In this document: piece by piece, positions 23,861 to 32,662 of the stretch
How positions within the stretch are numbered: position 1 is the first letter of the stretch
How the letters are laid out: every line of letters starts with the position of its first letter
NCBI GenBank assembly: GCA_045594705.1
Contig: JAZNZB010000036.1
Coordinates: forward strand, 1 to 56,093
DNA length: 56,093 bases
Source: SVQP01 sp045594705
Lineage (GTDB): Bacteria > Bacillota > Clostridia > Oscillospirales > CAG-272
Direction of reading: 5' to 3'
Translations under genes and position numbers: made by a program
Notes under the pieces: generated by a model
The model's input: only the letters and a program-made list of their open reading frames with translations
Told to the model about the DNA's origin: nothing
Database searches by the model: none

Positions 23861-24927
23861 TGCTTTCCAAGCTGCAACAATTACAGGACAAATATCTGGC
23901 GATGGAGGCACGGATGGCAGATCCGTCCGTGCTCTCTGATCCCTGTGCCTACTCGGCACTGATGCGCGAATACAAAAAGCTGACCCCTATTATAGAGGCC
24001 TATGCCGCGTATTTGCGCGCAGAGCGAGACGTGAGTGACGCGCTGGAGCTGATTGAGCTGGGCGACCCCGACATGAAGGAGCTTGCGCAAGAGGAGCTTG
24101 CCGAGGCCAAGATGCAAAAGGCGCGCCTTGAGGACCAGCTGAAGCTTTTGCTGCGTCCGCGCAATCCCAACGAGGGTAAGAATCTGATCGTAGAGATCCG
24201 CGCCTGTGCGGGTGGCGAGGAGGCTGCCTTGTTTGCGGGCGTGCTGTACCGCATGTACTGCATGTATTGCGCCAAGCAGGGCTTTGAGCTCTCCCCCATT
24301 CACGCCAATCCCACCGATCTCGGCGGCTACCGCGAGATCACCTTTATGGTCAAGGGAGACGAGGCTTGGTCGCATTTCCGCTTTGAATCGGGCGTGCATC
24401 GCGTACAGCGCGTGCCCGAGACCGAATCGCAGGGGCGCATTCAGACCTCCACTGCATCGGTTGCGGTGCTGACCGAGGCAGACGAGGTGGAGGTGGAGAT
24501 CAAGGACTCGGATCTTGTTTACGAATCCTGCAAATCCAGCGGTGCGGGCGGTCAGCATATCAACAAGACCGAATCGGCCGTGCGACTGACGCACAAGCCC
24601 ACCGGAATCGTCATTGAGTGCGACCAGGAGCGTTCGCAGTTCCAGAACAAGGCCAAGGCACTCATGCTGCTGCGTACCATGCTTTACGATCAGAAATGCC
24701 GCGAACAGAATGAAAAAATCGCAGCAGACCGCAAGGGCCAGGTTGGCTCGGGCGACCGCAGCGAAAAGATCCGCACCTATAATTACCCTCAATCCCGTGT
24801 GACCGATCACCGCATCGGTGTGTCGGTCTTTAACATCGACTCCTTCGTGGACGGCGACATGACTCCCATCATCGGGCCGCTCATGACCGCGCAGGCCGCG
24901 CTTGACCTGCAAAACAGCAACCAATAG
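23860..24927 (+). CDS. prfA: Peptide chain release factor 1
   Basis: This 355-residue RF1 ends translation at UAA and UAG. The decoding tripeptide is a PxT form (Pro-Glu-Thr, 186-188, in RVPETESQGR) and the GGQ hydrolysis motif lies at 230-232 in SGAGGQHINKTESAVR. There is no SPF motif, so it is not RF2. It starts inside the aminopeptidase stop (TGATG) with no RBS of its own. The prmC methyltransferase gene, often adjacent, is not here. Confidence 0.96.
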   Translation: MLSKLQQLQDKYLAMEARMADPSVLSDPCAYSALMREYKKLTPIIEAYAAYLRAERDVSDALELIELGDPDMKELAQEELAEAKMQKARLEDQLKLLLRPRNPNEGKNLIVEIRACAGGEEAALFAGVLYRMYCMYCAKQGFELSPIHANPTDLGGYREITFMVKGDEAWSHFRFESGVHRVQRVPETESQGRIQTSTASVAVLTEADEVEVEIKDSDLVYESCKSSGAGGQHINKTESAVRLTHKPTGIVIECDQERSQFQNKAKALMLLRTMLYDQKCREQNEKIAADRKGQVGSGDRSEKIRTYNYPQSRVTDHRIGVSVFNIDSFVDGDMTPIIGPLMTAQAALDLQNSNQ

Positions 24928-24950
24928 TACTTTTTTGAAAGAGGCTTCTT

Positions 24951-26000
24951 TTGAAAACACAAGTTTTTTCCATATATGATCCGGGCACAGCGGCTGAACA
25001 GTTAAAGGCTGCGGGCCAGATCATCCGTGACGGCGGACTGGTGGTCTTCCCCACCGAGACGGTGTACGGCCTTGGAGGCGACGGCACAAATCCGAACGCT
25101 GCTGCCGGCATCTATGCCGCCAAGGGTCGCCCCTCGGACAACCCCTTGATCATTCATATAGCCGATCCCGAGGATGCTGATGCATACGCGCACACCTGTC
25201 CCCTATATTTCGCGCTGGCCAAGGCGTTCATGCCCGGTCCGTTGACCGTGATCATGCCCAAGCGCAACAGCGTTCCATTATCCGTCACGGGAGGACTGGA
25301 TTCGGTAGCCGTGCGCTGCCCCTCGCATCCCGTGGCAAACGCGCTCATACGCGCAGCGGGCACGTGCATTGCCGCGCCCAGTGCCAACACGTCGGGAAAG
25401 CCCTCGCCTACCGAGGCCTCGCACGTGCTGCAGGATCTGGACGGCAAGGTGGATGTCATCATTGACGGCGGCGAATGCGAGATCGGTCTTGAATCCACCA
25501 TCGTCAAGATCTTGCAGGACAGTCAGGGCCAGCCCTATCTGCTGCTTCTGCGCCCCGGTGCCATCACGCACGACGCGCTTTGCTGCGTATGTCCGCGCGT
25601 GGATATAGCACCCGCGGTAGCCGAGCGACTGGCAGAAAACGAGCGTCCGCTCTCTCCCGGCATGAAATACCGCCATTACGCACCCACAGCTCCTTTGGTG
25701 CTGCTGGACGGCAACGACGCGGACGTGCTTTCTTTCCTGCAGGCTGAGCAAGCTGCCAAGAAATGCTGCGTGCTTTGCTTTGACGAGGAGATCGAGGCAC
25801 TCCACGGCGGCAGTCTGATCCCGGTCGGTGCACGCGACGATCTTGCCACGCAGGCCAAGCGGCTGTTTGCTGCATTGCGTGAGGCAGACGCCACCGATGC
25901 CGAGATCATTTACGCGCATCTGCCCCCGAAAGAGGGACTGGGTCTTGCGCTTTACAATCGCATGATCCGTGCCGCGGCACATACGGTTCTGAAAATATAA
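24951..26000 (+). CDS. Threonylcarbamoyl-AMP synthase (TsaC/Sua5 long form)
   Basis: This 349-residue enzyme makes threonylcarbamoyl-AMP for t6A modification of tRNA. The YrdC domain spans about 13-205 with FPTETVYGLGGD, KGRPSDNPLIIHI and PSANTSGKPSPT. The C-terminal Sua5 domain starts after SPGMKYRHYAP (about 225). It starts at TTG (24951), with AGAGG seven bases upstream. It lies in the prfA-Sua5 pairing common in Bacillota. Confidence 0.95.
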   Translation: MKTQVFSIYDPGTAAEQLKAAGQIIRDGGLVVFPTETVYGLGGDGTNPNAAAGIYAAKGRPSDNPLIIHIADPEDADAYAHTCPLYFALAKAFMPGPLTVIMPKRNSVPLSVTGGLDSVAVRCPSHPVANALIRAAGTCIAAPSANTSGKPSPTEASHVLQDLDGKVDVIIDGGECEIGLESTIVKILQDSQGQPYLLLLRPGAITHDALCCVCPRVDIAPAVAERLAENERPLSPGMKYRHYAPTAPLVLLDGNDADVLSFLQAEQAAKKCCVLCFDEEIEALHGGSLIPVGARDDLATQAKRLFAALREADATDAEIIYAHLPPKEGLGLALYNRMIRAAAHTVLKI

Positions 26001-26018
26001 AGAAGGAATATAGAATAA

Positions 26019-28232
26019 ATGGCAAAAAAGACAACAAAAGACAAAAAGGCGGTCGAAAAGATCGAATACGCGCCCATACGTCCGCAGCTGATCACCGACA
26101 CCATTGAGAAAAACTACATGCCCTACGTCATGAGCGTCATCATCTCGCGTGCCATTCCCGAGATCGACGGCTTCAAGCCCGCGCACCGTAAGCTGCTGTA
26201 CACCATGTATAAGATGGGACTGTTGACAGGCGGTCGAACCAAGAGCACCAACGTCGTCGGACGTACGCTGACGCTCAACCCGCACGGTGACGCAGCGGTT
26301 TACGAGACCATGGTGCGACTGACGCGCGGCTATGAGGCACTTCTGCATCCCTTTATCGACTCCAAGGGCTCGTTTGGTAAGCAGTATTCCTCGGACATGA
26401 AGTACGCAGCGTCGCGTTACACCGAGGTCAAGCTGGACACCTTCTGCAACGAGCTGTTCTCGGGCATCTCCAAGGACGCGGTGGACATGGTGGACAACTA
26501 CGACGGCACGCTCAAGGAGCCCGTACTGTTCCCCACCACCTTCCCGAACGTCTTGGTAACGCCCAACATGGGTATTGCGGTCGGTATGGCCTCCAATATC
26601 TGCTCGTTTAACTTAGCAGAGATCTGTGACGGTACCATCGCGCTGCTCAAAAAGCCCAATCTGCCGGTTGAGAAGCTGATGGAGATCATCAAGGCCCCCG
26701 ACTTTTCGGGCGGCGGTCAGATCATCTACGACGCGGAGCAGTTCAAAAACATTTACACCACGGGTCAGGGCTCTTTCCGCATCCGCTCCCGCTACTCCTA
26801 CGACAAGGCAAACAACTGCATTGACATTCTGCAGATTCCCTACTCCACCACCATCGAGCAGATCATGGACAAGATTGCCGAGCTGGTCAAGTCGGGCAAG
26901 GTCAAGGAGATCACCGATTTCCGCGACGAGATCGACCTCTCGGGCTTTAAGCTGACCATCGATATCCGTAAGGGTACCGACCCCGACAAGCTGATGGCGC
27001 GTCTGTTCAAGCTGACGCCCCTGGAGGACAGCTTCAAGTGCAACTTCAACGTACTGATTGACGGTGCGCCCAGAACGCTGGGCATTGCCGATCTGCTGAA
27101 CGAATGGATCCGCTTCCGCACCGTTTGCGTGCGTCGTGAGCTGACGTACGAGCTGGGCGAGAAAAAGGATCAGCTACACCTGCTTCTGGCACTGGGCAAG
27201 ATCCTTCTGGACATTGACAAGGCGATCCGCATCATCCGCCGCACCGAGAAGGAGGAGCAGGTGATCCCCAACCTGATGGAGGGCTTTACCATCGATGAAA
27301 TCCAGGCGGAATACATTGCCAACATCAAGCTGCGTAACCTCAACAGACAGTATATTCTCAACAAGATCTCCGAGATCGAGGATCTCAAAAAGGAGATCGA
27401 GCACCTCGAAGAGCTGCTGGGTGACGAATTCAAGATCAAGGCCTACATTGCCAACCAGCTCAACGATATCAAGAAAAAGTACGGCCAGCCCAGAAAATCG
27501 CAGATCATTCACGTGGACAACGTGCCCGTATTCGAAGAGCCCAAGGTAGAATCCTACCCCGTTTATCTGGTGCTCTCCAAGGAAGGATATCTCAAAAAGA
27601 TCACCATGCGCTCGCTGCAAGGCAACGACGAGCAGAAATTCAAGGATGGCGACAGCCTCTTGACCGCCTTCAACGCCGACAACTCCGACGAGCTGACCTT
27701 CTTTACCGACAAGTGCAAGGTCTTTAAGTGCAAGGTGGACGACGTGGAAACCACCAAGGCGTCGCTGCTTGGCGACTTTATCCCCGCAAAGCTTGGTATG
27801 GATCCGGGAGAAAAGCCCATGTACGTCACCACGCAGACCGGCTACCCTGCCGGCACCAATATGGTCTTTATCTTTGAAAACGGTAAGGGCGTGCGTGTGC
27901 CGGTCACAGCATATGAGACCAAGGCAGTGCGCCGTAAGCTGACCAGTGCATATTCGGATGCTTCGCCCGTGGTCGCCATTCTGGACGACACCGACAAGAA
28001 GCCGCGCGATATCATGCTGATCTCCTCGGACAGCCGCGCCATTGTGATCAAGACCGCGCTCATCCCGCAAAAGAACACCCGTACCTCGTCCGGTGTTACG
28101 CTTATGACGCTCAAGAAGGGCCAGACGCTGACCGCCGTACAGGTCGACGTGGAGGACAGCAAGGGATACAAAAAGACCAAGATTCCCGCAACCGGCGTGC
28201 CGCTTGGCGGGGAGCAGCTAAAAATTGATTGA
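26019..28232 (+). CDS. Type IIA topoisomerase subunit A (ParC/GyrA-like)
   Basis: This 737-residue DNA-cleaving subunit has the winged-helix/tower core with catalytic Tyr in AASRYTEVKL and the quinolone-region sequence RTLTLNPHGDAAVYETMV. A coiled-coil arm (about 440-490) is followed by a C-terminal beta-propeller-type region. No GyrA box (QRRGGKG) is visible, which favours a topoisomerase IV-like role. The partner ATPase subunit, usually adjacent, is not next to it. AAGGA precedes the ATG. Confidence 0.92.
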   Translation: MAKKTTKDKKAVEKIEYAPIRPQLITDTIEKNYMPYVMSVIISRAIPEIDGFKPAHRKLLYTMYKMGLLTGGRTKSTNVVGRTLTLNPHGDAAVYETMVRLTRGYEALLHPFIDSKGSFGKQYSSDMKYAASRYTEVKLDTFCNELFSGISKDAVDMVDNYDGTLKEPVLFPTTFPNVLVTPNMGIAVGMASNICSFNLAEICDGTIALLKKPNLPVEKLMEIIKAPDFSGGGQIIYDAEQFKNIYTTGQGSFRIRSRYSYDKANNCIDILQIPYSTTIEQIMDKIAELVKSGKVKEITDFRDEIDLSGFKLTIDIRKGTDPDKLMARLFKLTPLEDSFKCNFNVLIDGAPRTLGIADLLNEWIRFRTVCVRRELTYELGEKKDQLHLLLALGKILLDIDKAIRIIRRTEKEEQVIPNLMEGFTIDEIQAEYIANIKLRNLNRQYILNKISEIEDLKKEIEHLEELLGDEFKIKAYIANQLNDIKKKYGQPRKSQIIHVDNVPVFEEPKVESYPVYLVLSKEGYLKKITMRSLQGNDEQKFKDGDSLLTAFNADNSDELTFFTDKCKVFKCKVDDVETTKASLLGDFIPAKLGMDPGEKPMYVTTQTGYPAGTNMVFIFENGKGVRVPVTAYETKAVRRKLTSAYSDASPVVAILDDTDKKPRDIMLISSDSRAIVIKTALIPQKNTRTSSGVTLMTLKKGQTLTAVQVDVEDSKGYKKTKIPATGVPLGGEQLKID

Positions 28233-28263
28233 TACGCCGACTGACGGCTGAAAGGAACGAAAA

Positions 28264-28392
28264 ATGAATAGAAAACTCATTGCAAGAATCATTGCAGGCG
28301 TGCTTGCAGGACTGATGATCCTGGGCTCGATTACCATGACAATCATGTTTCTGTTCTCGAACATGGTCGCCTTGGGCGGACTGCCTGTATAA
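28264..28392 (+). CDS. 42-residue single-pass membrane peptide
   Basis: This short ORF follows the topoisomerase stop by 31 bases with RBS AAAGGAACGAAAA. It encodes a basic N-terminus (MNRKLIARII) and one hydrophobic helix (about 8-31). An intrinsic terminator follows directly (28407-28442), so it is the last gene of the string. The layout recalls small single-pass proteins such as Prli42 or DUF4044, but similarity is too weak to name it. Confidence 0.65.
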   Translation: MNRKLIARIIAGVLAGLMILGSITMTIMFLFSNMVALGGLPV

Positions 28393-28406
28393 AAAACGAA
28401 AATCAA

Positions 28407-28442
28407 AAAACACCATCAAAATCTTTTTTGGTGGTGTTTTTT
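28407..28442 (+). terminator. Terminator ending the 20-28 kb gene string
   Basis: AAAACACCA (28407-28415) pairs with TGGTGTTTT (28432-28440), with additional A-T pairs in the arm, followed by a T run. Confidence 0.85.
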
Positions 28443-28446
28443 ATAT

Positions 28447-28580
28447 GCGGACGACCAATGTGGTCGCCCCTACAAAAATTCCCCCTACGGAAAATTCCAT
28501 AAAATAGCGCAATTTTTCAGCCATCACCCGTCGTTTTGGCCAATAAACACCCCACCACCTGCTGCGGCAGGTGGTGGGGA
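28447..28580. repeat. Repeat unit and GC-rich hairpin between convergent genes
   Basis: A GCGGACGACC...GGTCGCCCCTAC unit (28447-28473, minus-strand GTAGGGGCGA type) is followed by a strong hairpin built from CCCACCACCTGC and GCAGGTGGTGGG around 28550-28578. The hairpin may terminate the zinc-ribbon gene on the minus strand. Confidence 0.6.
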
Positions 28581-28594
28581 CTATTGCTTATTGC

Positions 28595-29188
28595 TTATAC
28601 CAGGTCGTGGATGCTCTTGATCAGCGTATGTCTGCAGGAATGGCACTCGCCAAGCTCTGCACGGTTATCATCGCCGCACACGGGACACTCCACGTGGTCG
28701 CCCGCCGTTTCGGGTAAAACAACCGTGTGATTGGTACCGTAAAGGTGAAATACGGTATCGCCGGGCTTATACTCTTCGACAAAGCCACCGCCCTGTGCCG
28801 CTTTGATTGTCTTTTCCTTGCCATCCGACAATTCCAAGGTCAGATAAACAAAGGTAACAAGCGTTCTGGAAATATGGAGGTTTGACCCCGACAAGCCTTT
28901 GATGGCTACGTATTCATTCTGAACGTGTACCTTCTTGACCTTCCCTACAAAGGTACGGTCAAACAGGCAGAACGGCACGCGGGTAACGGCAAACGGGATC
29001 AGCATCACGACAATGTAAGTACCGATACGAACTGCGGGCGGTACTAACGCGAAAATGCGGTCTCCCAAAAAGAAAATCACAAGACCGAACACGATCAAAA
29101 GCAGCACGCAAGGTGCAAGCTTTTTGACTACCGCCCGGCGCACGTGACCGCGAAGGTCACGTGGCAAGCGGAGCTTTTGTTTACTCAT
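28595..29188 (-). CDS. Membrane protein with C-terminal zinc ribbon, flotillin neighbour
   Basis: This 197-residue protein has two membrane helices (about 23-45 and 52-72), a beta-rich middle (about 80-160), and a zinc ribbon CPVCGDD...GECHSCRH with four Cys near the C-terminus. It starts six bases after the flotillin stop and is probably co-transcribed. SPFH proteins usually pair with an NfeD-type protein (two or more helices plus a small beta-barrel). This gene occupies that place with a similar layout but ends in a zinc ribbon, so it may be a divergent functional counterpart. I do not recognise a named family. Confidence 0.7.
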   Translation of the reverse strand: MSKQKLRLPRDLRGHVRRAVVKKLAPCVLLLIVFGLVIFFLGDRIFALVPPAVRIGTYIVVMLIPFAVTRVPFCLFDRTFVGKVKKVHVQNEYVAIKGLSGSNLHISRTLVTFVYLTLELSDGKEKTIKAAQGGGFVEEYKPGDTVFHLYGTNHTVVLPETAGDHVECPVCGDDNRAELGECHSCRHTLIKSIHDLV

Positions 29189-29194
29189 ACAGAA

Positions 29195-30661
29195 TTACTC
29201 TGCATCGTTGCTGCCTGCGGCAGCCTTACCGCCTACAAAGCCGGCCAGCATGCTCTTGAGGTCAATACCGACAGACTCTTCAAGAGACTCGGTGATCTGG
29301 TTTGCACTGGTCATAACGTCCTTAACAAGCTTTGCGGAGTTGCCTTCGCCGTACATGACGATCTTGTCGGTCTGAGCCAGAGGAGCGGCTGCATTCTTGA
29401 CAACCTCGGGCAGTGCGGTCAGGTACATATCCAGTACCGAAGCCTCGCCCATCTTCTTCTGTGCTTCTGCCTTCTTTTCGATCGCCTCAGCCTCTGCAAG
29501 ACCTACGGCACGGATACCTTCTGCTTCCTTCATCTTGGAATAAGCAAGTGCGTCTGCAGTTGCCTTCTGAGCCAGAGCCTGCTGCTCCTGCTCGAACTTC
29601 TCTGCCTCTGCCATCTTCATCTTAGCCATAGCGGCCTGCTCTTCCTCGAATCTGCGAGCCTCTGCTTCTCTCTGACGCTTGATCAGCTCAGCCTCAGCCT
29701 TCTTTTCAGCCTCGTACTTGAGCGCGTCTGCCTTCTTGCGGATCTCTGCGTCCAGTCTTCTTTCCTGCAGCGCGATTTCCTTTTCAGCAAGCTCTGCGTC
29801 CTTTTCTCTTCTTGCAATGTCAGCGTCTGCAGCCGTGACCTCGATGGTCTTTCTCTGCTGCTCCTTCTGAATTGCGTATGCAGCGTCAGCCTCTGCCTGC
29901 TTGATGTCGGCATCCTTCTTCAGCTCTGCCTGACGGATCGCCAGCGAGGTGTTCTGCTCGGAGATGCGCAGGTTGGTGTTCACGGCAACCTTGTTTGCCT
30001 CTTCCTTTGCATTTGCTTCCGCAATGCTGATGTCTCTTGCAGCCTCAGCCTTTGCGATCTGAGCAGCCTTACGGATCTGCTCAACGTTGTCAATACCCAT
30101 GTTCTCGATCGTGCCTGCGCCATCCTTGAAGTTCTGGATGTTGAAGTTTACGATCTCGATACCCAGCTTGCGCATATCGGGTACTGCGTTTTCCTTGATC
30201 TTCTCAGCGACGATCTGACGCTCCTGGACCATTTCCTTGAGTCCTACGGAACCCACGATCTCACGCATGTTACCTTCCAGCACCTGGGTGCAAAGGAAGA
30301 TAAGCTGACGCTGATCCATGGAAAGCAGCGCTTCTGCTGCCTTGTTGATCAGCTCGGGGTCAGAGGAGATCTTGATGTTCGCAACGCCGTCAACGCTGAC
30401 GTTGATGAACTCGTTGGTGGGAACTGCTTCGCTGGTCTTTACGTCGACCTGCATGACGTCCAGAGAAAGCTTATCCAGTCTTTCAAAGAACGGCCAGCGG
30501 AAACCCGCTTTACCGATCAGAACCTTTTTCTTCGAGCGTGCACCCGAGATAATATAGGCTTTGTTCGGGGGGGCTTTGACGTAGCCGGTAGCAAAGATCA
30601 GAATGAACAGAACCACAACGGCAATCGCTGCAATAATGATAATGGTTACGGGATCAGGCAT
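29195..30661 (-). CDS. Flotillin / SPFH-domain protein
   Basis: This 488-residue membrane-scaffold protein has one N-terminal helix (6-27), an SPFH/Band 7 domain (about 30-200) and a long Ala/Glu/Lys-rich coiled coil (about 200-410) rich in EAEA-type repeats, as in FloT/YuaG. The C-terminal tail carries GGKAAAGSN. Flotillins organise membrane microdomains in bacteria. AAAGGAGG precedes the ATG and a promoter with a palindrome lies at 30711-30739. It is followed by the zinc-ribbon membrane protein. Confidence 0.93.
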   Translation of the reverse strand: MPDPVTIIIIAAIAVVVLFILIFATGYVKAPPNKAYIISGARSKKKVLIGKAGFRWPFFERLDKLSLDVMQVDVKTSEAVPTNEFINVSVDGVANIKISSDPELINKAAEALLSMDQRQLIFLCTQVLEGNMREIVGSVGLKEMVQERQIVAEKIKENAVPDMRKLGIEIVNFNIQNFKDGAGTIENMGIDNVEQIRKAAQIAKAEAARDISIAEANAKEEANKVAVNTNLRISEQNTSLAIRQAELKKDADIKQAEADAAYAIQKEQQRKTIEVTAADADIARREKDAELAEKEIALQERRLDAEIRKKADALKYEAEKKAEAELIKRQREAEARRFEEEQAAMAKMKMAEAEKFEQEQQALAQKATADALAYSKMKEAEGIRAVGLAEAEAIEKKAEAQKKMGEASVLDMYLTALPEVVKNAAAPLAQTDKIVMYGEGNSAKLVKDVMTSANQITESLEESVGIDLKSMLAGFVGGKAAAGSNDAE

Positions 30662-30710
30662 TAGTATGTCCTCCTTTGAAATTTTATTGACTTTGTTGGC
30701 CTGTGACTAT

Positions 30711-30739
30711 ATGATACCACGCAGTCACGTGACTGTCAA
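30711..30739 (-). promoter_or_regulatory. Promoter of the flotillin operon with an embedded palindrome
   Basis: On the minus strand TTGACA (30739-30734), 17 bases and TATCAT (30716-30711). The spacer and -35 edge contain the perfect palindrome CAGTCACGTGACTG (30722-30735), placed where a repressor would block polymerase. Confidence 0.75.
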
Positions 30740-30794
30740 GCACTTTCGATTATTATGAACACGGATTTACAATTTATTCATGCTATGGATATAA

Positions 30795-31922
30795 TTAGCT
30801 CTCCAGCAGCATATCTCCCTCTTTGATCCAGCCCAATTTGCGCATAATCTCCGAGAAAAGCAGCGAAAGAACTGCCGGAAGGACGATGCAGCAAAGCACA
30901 AGGCCGATCCAGAGCATAGGGCCTTTTTCGGTGGAATTGATCACGCCGATCGGTCCGACCATGCCGCAAGTGCCCATGCCTGCGGCAACACCCGCGCATT
31001 TGAGCTTGAAGACCATGGTGGAGATCGGGCCTATGATGGCAGCAGCCAACGTAGGCGGGATCCAGATCTGCGGACGCTTGCAAATATTGCCCATCTGCAG
31101 CATGGACGTGCCAAGACCTTGCGAAACGATACCGCCCCACTTGTTCTCGCGGAAGCTGGAAACCGCAAACCCGACCATTTGTGCGCAGCAGCCGACAGCA
31201 GCCGCACCGCCTGCCAGCAAAAGGCCCTCGTCAGTTCCCTGCAATGCCGCGGCGTCAATGGCCGCCTGCGAGAAGATCATGGCGCAAATGGCTGCGGACG
31301 AGATGGGCAGCGTCAGAACGATACCGACCACCACCGAGATCACGATACCCATCAGCAGGGGCTGCAGCGTAGTAGCCGTGGCGATGAACACGCCCAGATA
31401 ATACATGACGTAAGAGACCAGCGGACAAAGCAGCCAGGATGCACCAAAGCCGACCAAAATGGTGACGACCGGAGTGACCAGCACGTCGACCTTGGTTTTC
31501 TTGGAGACCAGCATACCGATCTCGCATGCAATGATCACGGCAAAGAATGCACCCGCAGGACCTGCGGCGTAGAACACGCCTTCGCCTGTTCCCTGCGTTG
31601 CTGCCCAGGAAAGGATCTTACCGTCTAAAATGACCGCACCCATGGCGTTTGCCATGGCACCTACGGCAGCGGCCGAGAACATGACAAGCGGATGTGCGCC
31701 CAGCGCGTTTGCAATGGCAACGCCGATGGCCATGCCGGTCGCACTCTTGGCATACGTTGCAATCGTGTTCAAAAACGGCAGATTTGCATACGTTCCGACC
31801 GTGTCAAAGATGGTACCGATCAAGAGCGACGCGAAAAGTCCCAGTGCCATGGCACCCATAGCCTTGATGAAATACCTGTGCGCGTACTGCTTGACGATTC
31901 CCGTGAATTTGTTTTGCTTCAA
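30795..31922 (-). CDS. PfoR-type membrane protein, PTS EIIC_2 family
   Basis: This 375-residue protein has about nine to ten membrane helices. Glycine-rich loops (GVAIANALGAHPLVMFSAAAVGAMANAMG, quoted only in part elsewhere) and the block MGTCGMVGPIGV are typical of the PTS_EIIC_2/PfoR family, first known as a perfringolysin regulator in Clostridium. No EIIB or EIIA domain is attached or adjacent, so phosphotransfer-driven uptake cannot be assumed. It starts at TTG (31922), with AAGG about ten bases upstream. It is probably monocistronic. Confidence 0.82.
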   Translation of the reverse strand: MKQNKFTGIVKQYAHRYFIKAMGAMALGLFASLLIGTIFDTVGTYANLPFLNTIATYAKSATGMAIGVAIANALGAHPLVMFSAAAVGAMANAMGAVILDGKILSWAATQGTGEGVFYAAGPAGAFFAVIIACEIGMLVSKKTKVDVLVTPVVTILVGFGASWLLCPLVSYVMYYLGVFIATATTLQPLLMGIVISVVVGIVLTLPISSAAICAMIFSQAAIDAAALQGTDEGLLLAGGAAAVGCCAQMVGFAVSSFRENKWGGIVSQGLGTSMLQMGNICKRPQIWIPPTLAAAIIGPISTMVFKLKCAGVAAGMGTCGMVGPIGVINSTEKGPMLWIGLVLCCIVLPAVLSLLFSEIMRKLGWIKEGDMLLES

Positions 31923-32026
31923 AACAATCGCCTTCTTTCGATATTTTATACATCAAGTATATCATATATAACAAGCGAATGCAAGAAAAATTTGCTTTAG
32001 CAAGGTAAATTTTTCAAAAATGCCGT

Positions 32027-32056
32027 GGGCGAGGATCGTTTATGCAATCCTCGCCC
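32027..32056. terminator. Bidirectional terminator between the PfoR-type gene promoter region and the DnaJ operon end
   Basis: GGGCGAGGAT (32027-32036) pairs with ATCCTCGCCC (32047-32056); ATTTTGTT follows on the plus strand and A-rich sequence flanks it. On the minus strand it ends the operon whose last stop is at 32063. Confidence 0.8.
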
Positions 32057-32062
32057 ATTTTG

Positions 32063-32662
32063 TTATTTCATTTGCAAAAATCTGAATTTGTCGCGCAATC
32101 TGACGCGGTACGCAGCAATAAATCTTCCGATGACGAAATCGTACAGCACAAACGCAAGATTTGCCGTCAGCCATACGGCCAAAGAGAACGCCCAATGCGC
32201 CCCTTCGCCTCCGAAAAAGACACCCAGTGCGGCAGGATAGCTTTGCGCTGCGGGAAACAGCAGCTGCCACAGCACCAGCACACCAAGCGCGATCACCGCA
32301 TTGAACAGCACCTGCTTGATGATTACACGCACAACGGTCGGCACTTTTTCAAGCAGCACCCTGAGCATGGGATAGACGCCCGCAAAGACCAGGTATTCCC
32401 ACGCGGCCGTGTTATACGGCATCAAGATCAGCGCAAGCACCGAGGTGACCAGCCAGATCAGCCAAGGGTAATACCCGCCAAGCTCCTCTGTCGCCCACAC
32501 CGCGATCAGCGAAGCAAGCGCGGCCATGGAAAGATCCAGAGAGCCATCAAACAGTCTGCCGGCACAAAGCAGCACTGCGCCAAGCGCGCAAAGTAAGGCA
32601 CTGACGGTCAGCCGCTTGGTTTTTTGTATGGTAGATACGTTTTTTGAATTCTTCTTTTTCAT
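32063..32662 (-). CDS. Multi-pass membrane protein of unknown function
   Basis: This 199-residue protein has a basic N-terminus (MKKKNSKN...) and about five to six membrane helices filling residues 20-180. The ATG at 32662 shares one base with the DnaJ-like gene's stop (TGATG) and has GGGGG upstream; an upstream in-frame start would lie inside that gene. Its size and helix spacing recall small transporter S-components, but no family motif is clear. It is the third gene of the DUF5685-DnaJ-membrane unit, conserved in order in many Clostridia. Confidence 0.7.
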   Translation of the reverse strand: MKKKNSKNVSTIQKTKRLTVSALLCALGAVLLCAGRLFDGSLDLSMAALASLIAVWATEELGGYYPWLIWLVTSVLALILMPYNTAAWEYLVFAGVYPMLRVLLEKVPTVVRVIIKQVLFNAVIALGVLVLWQLLFPAAQSYPAALGVFFGGEGAHWAFSLAVWLTANLAFVLYDFVIGRFIAAYRVRLRDKFRFLQMK

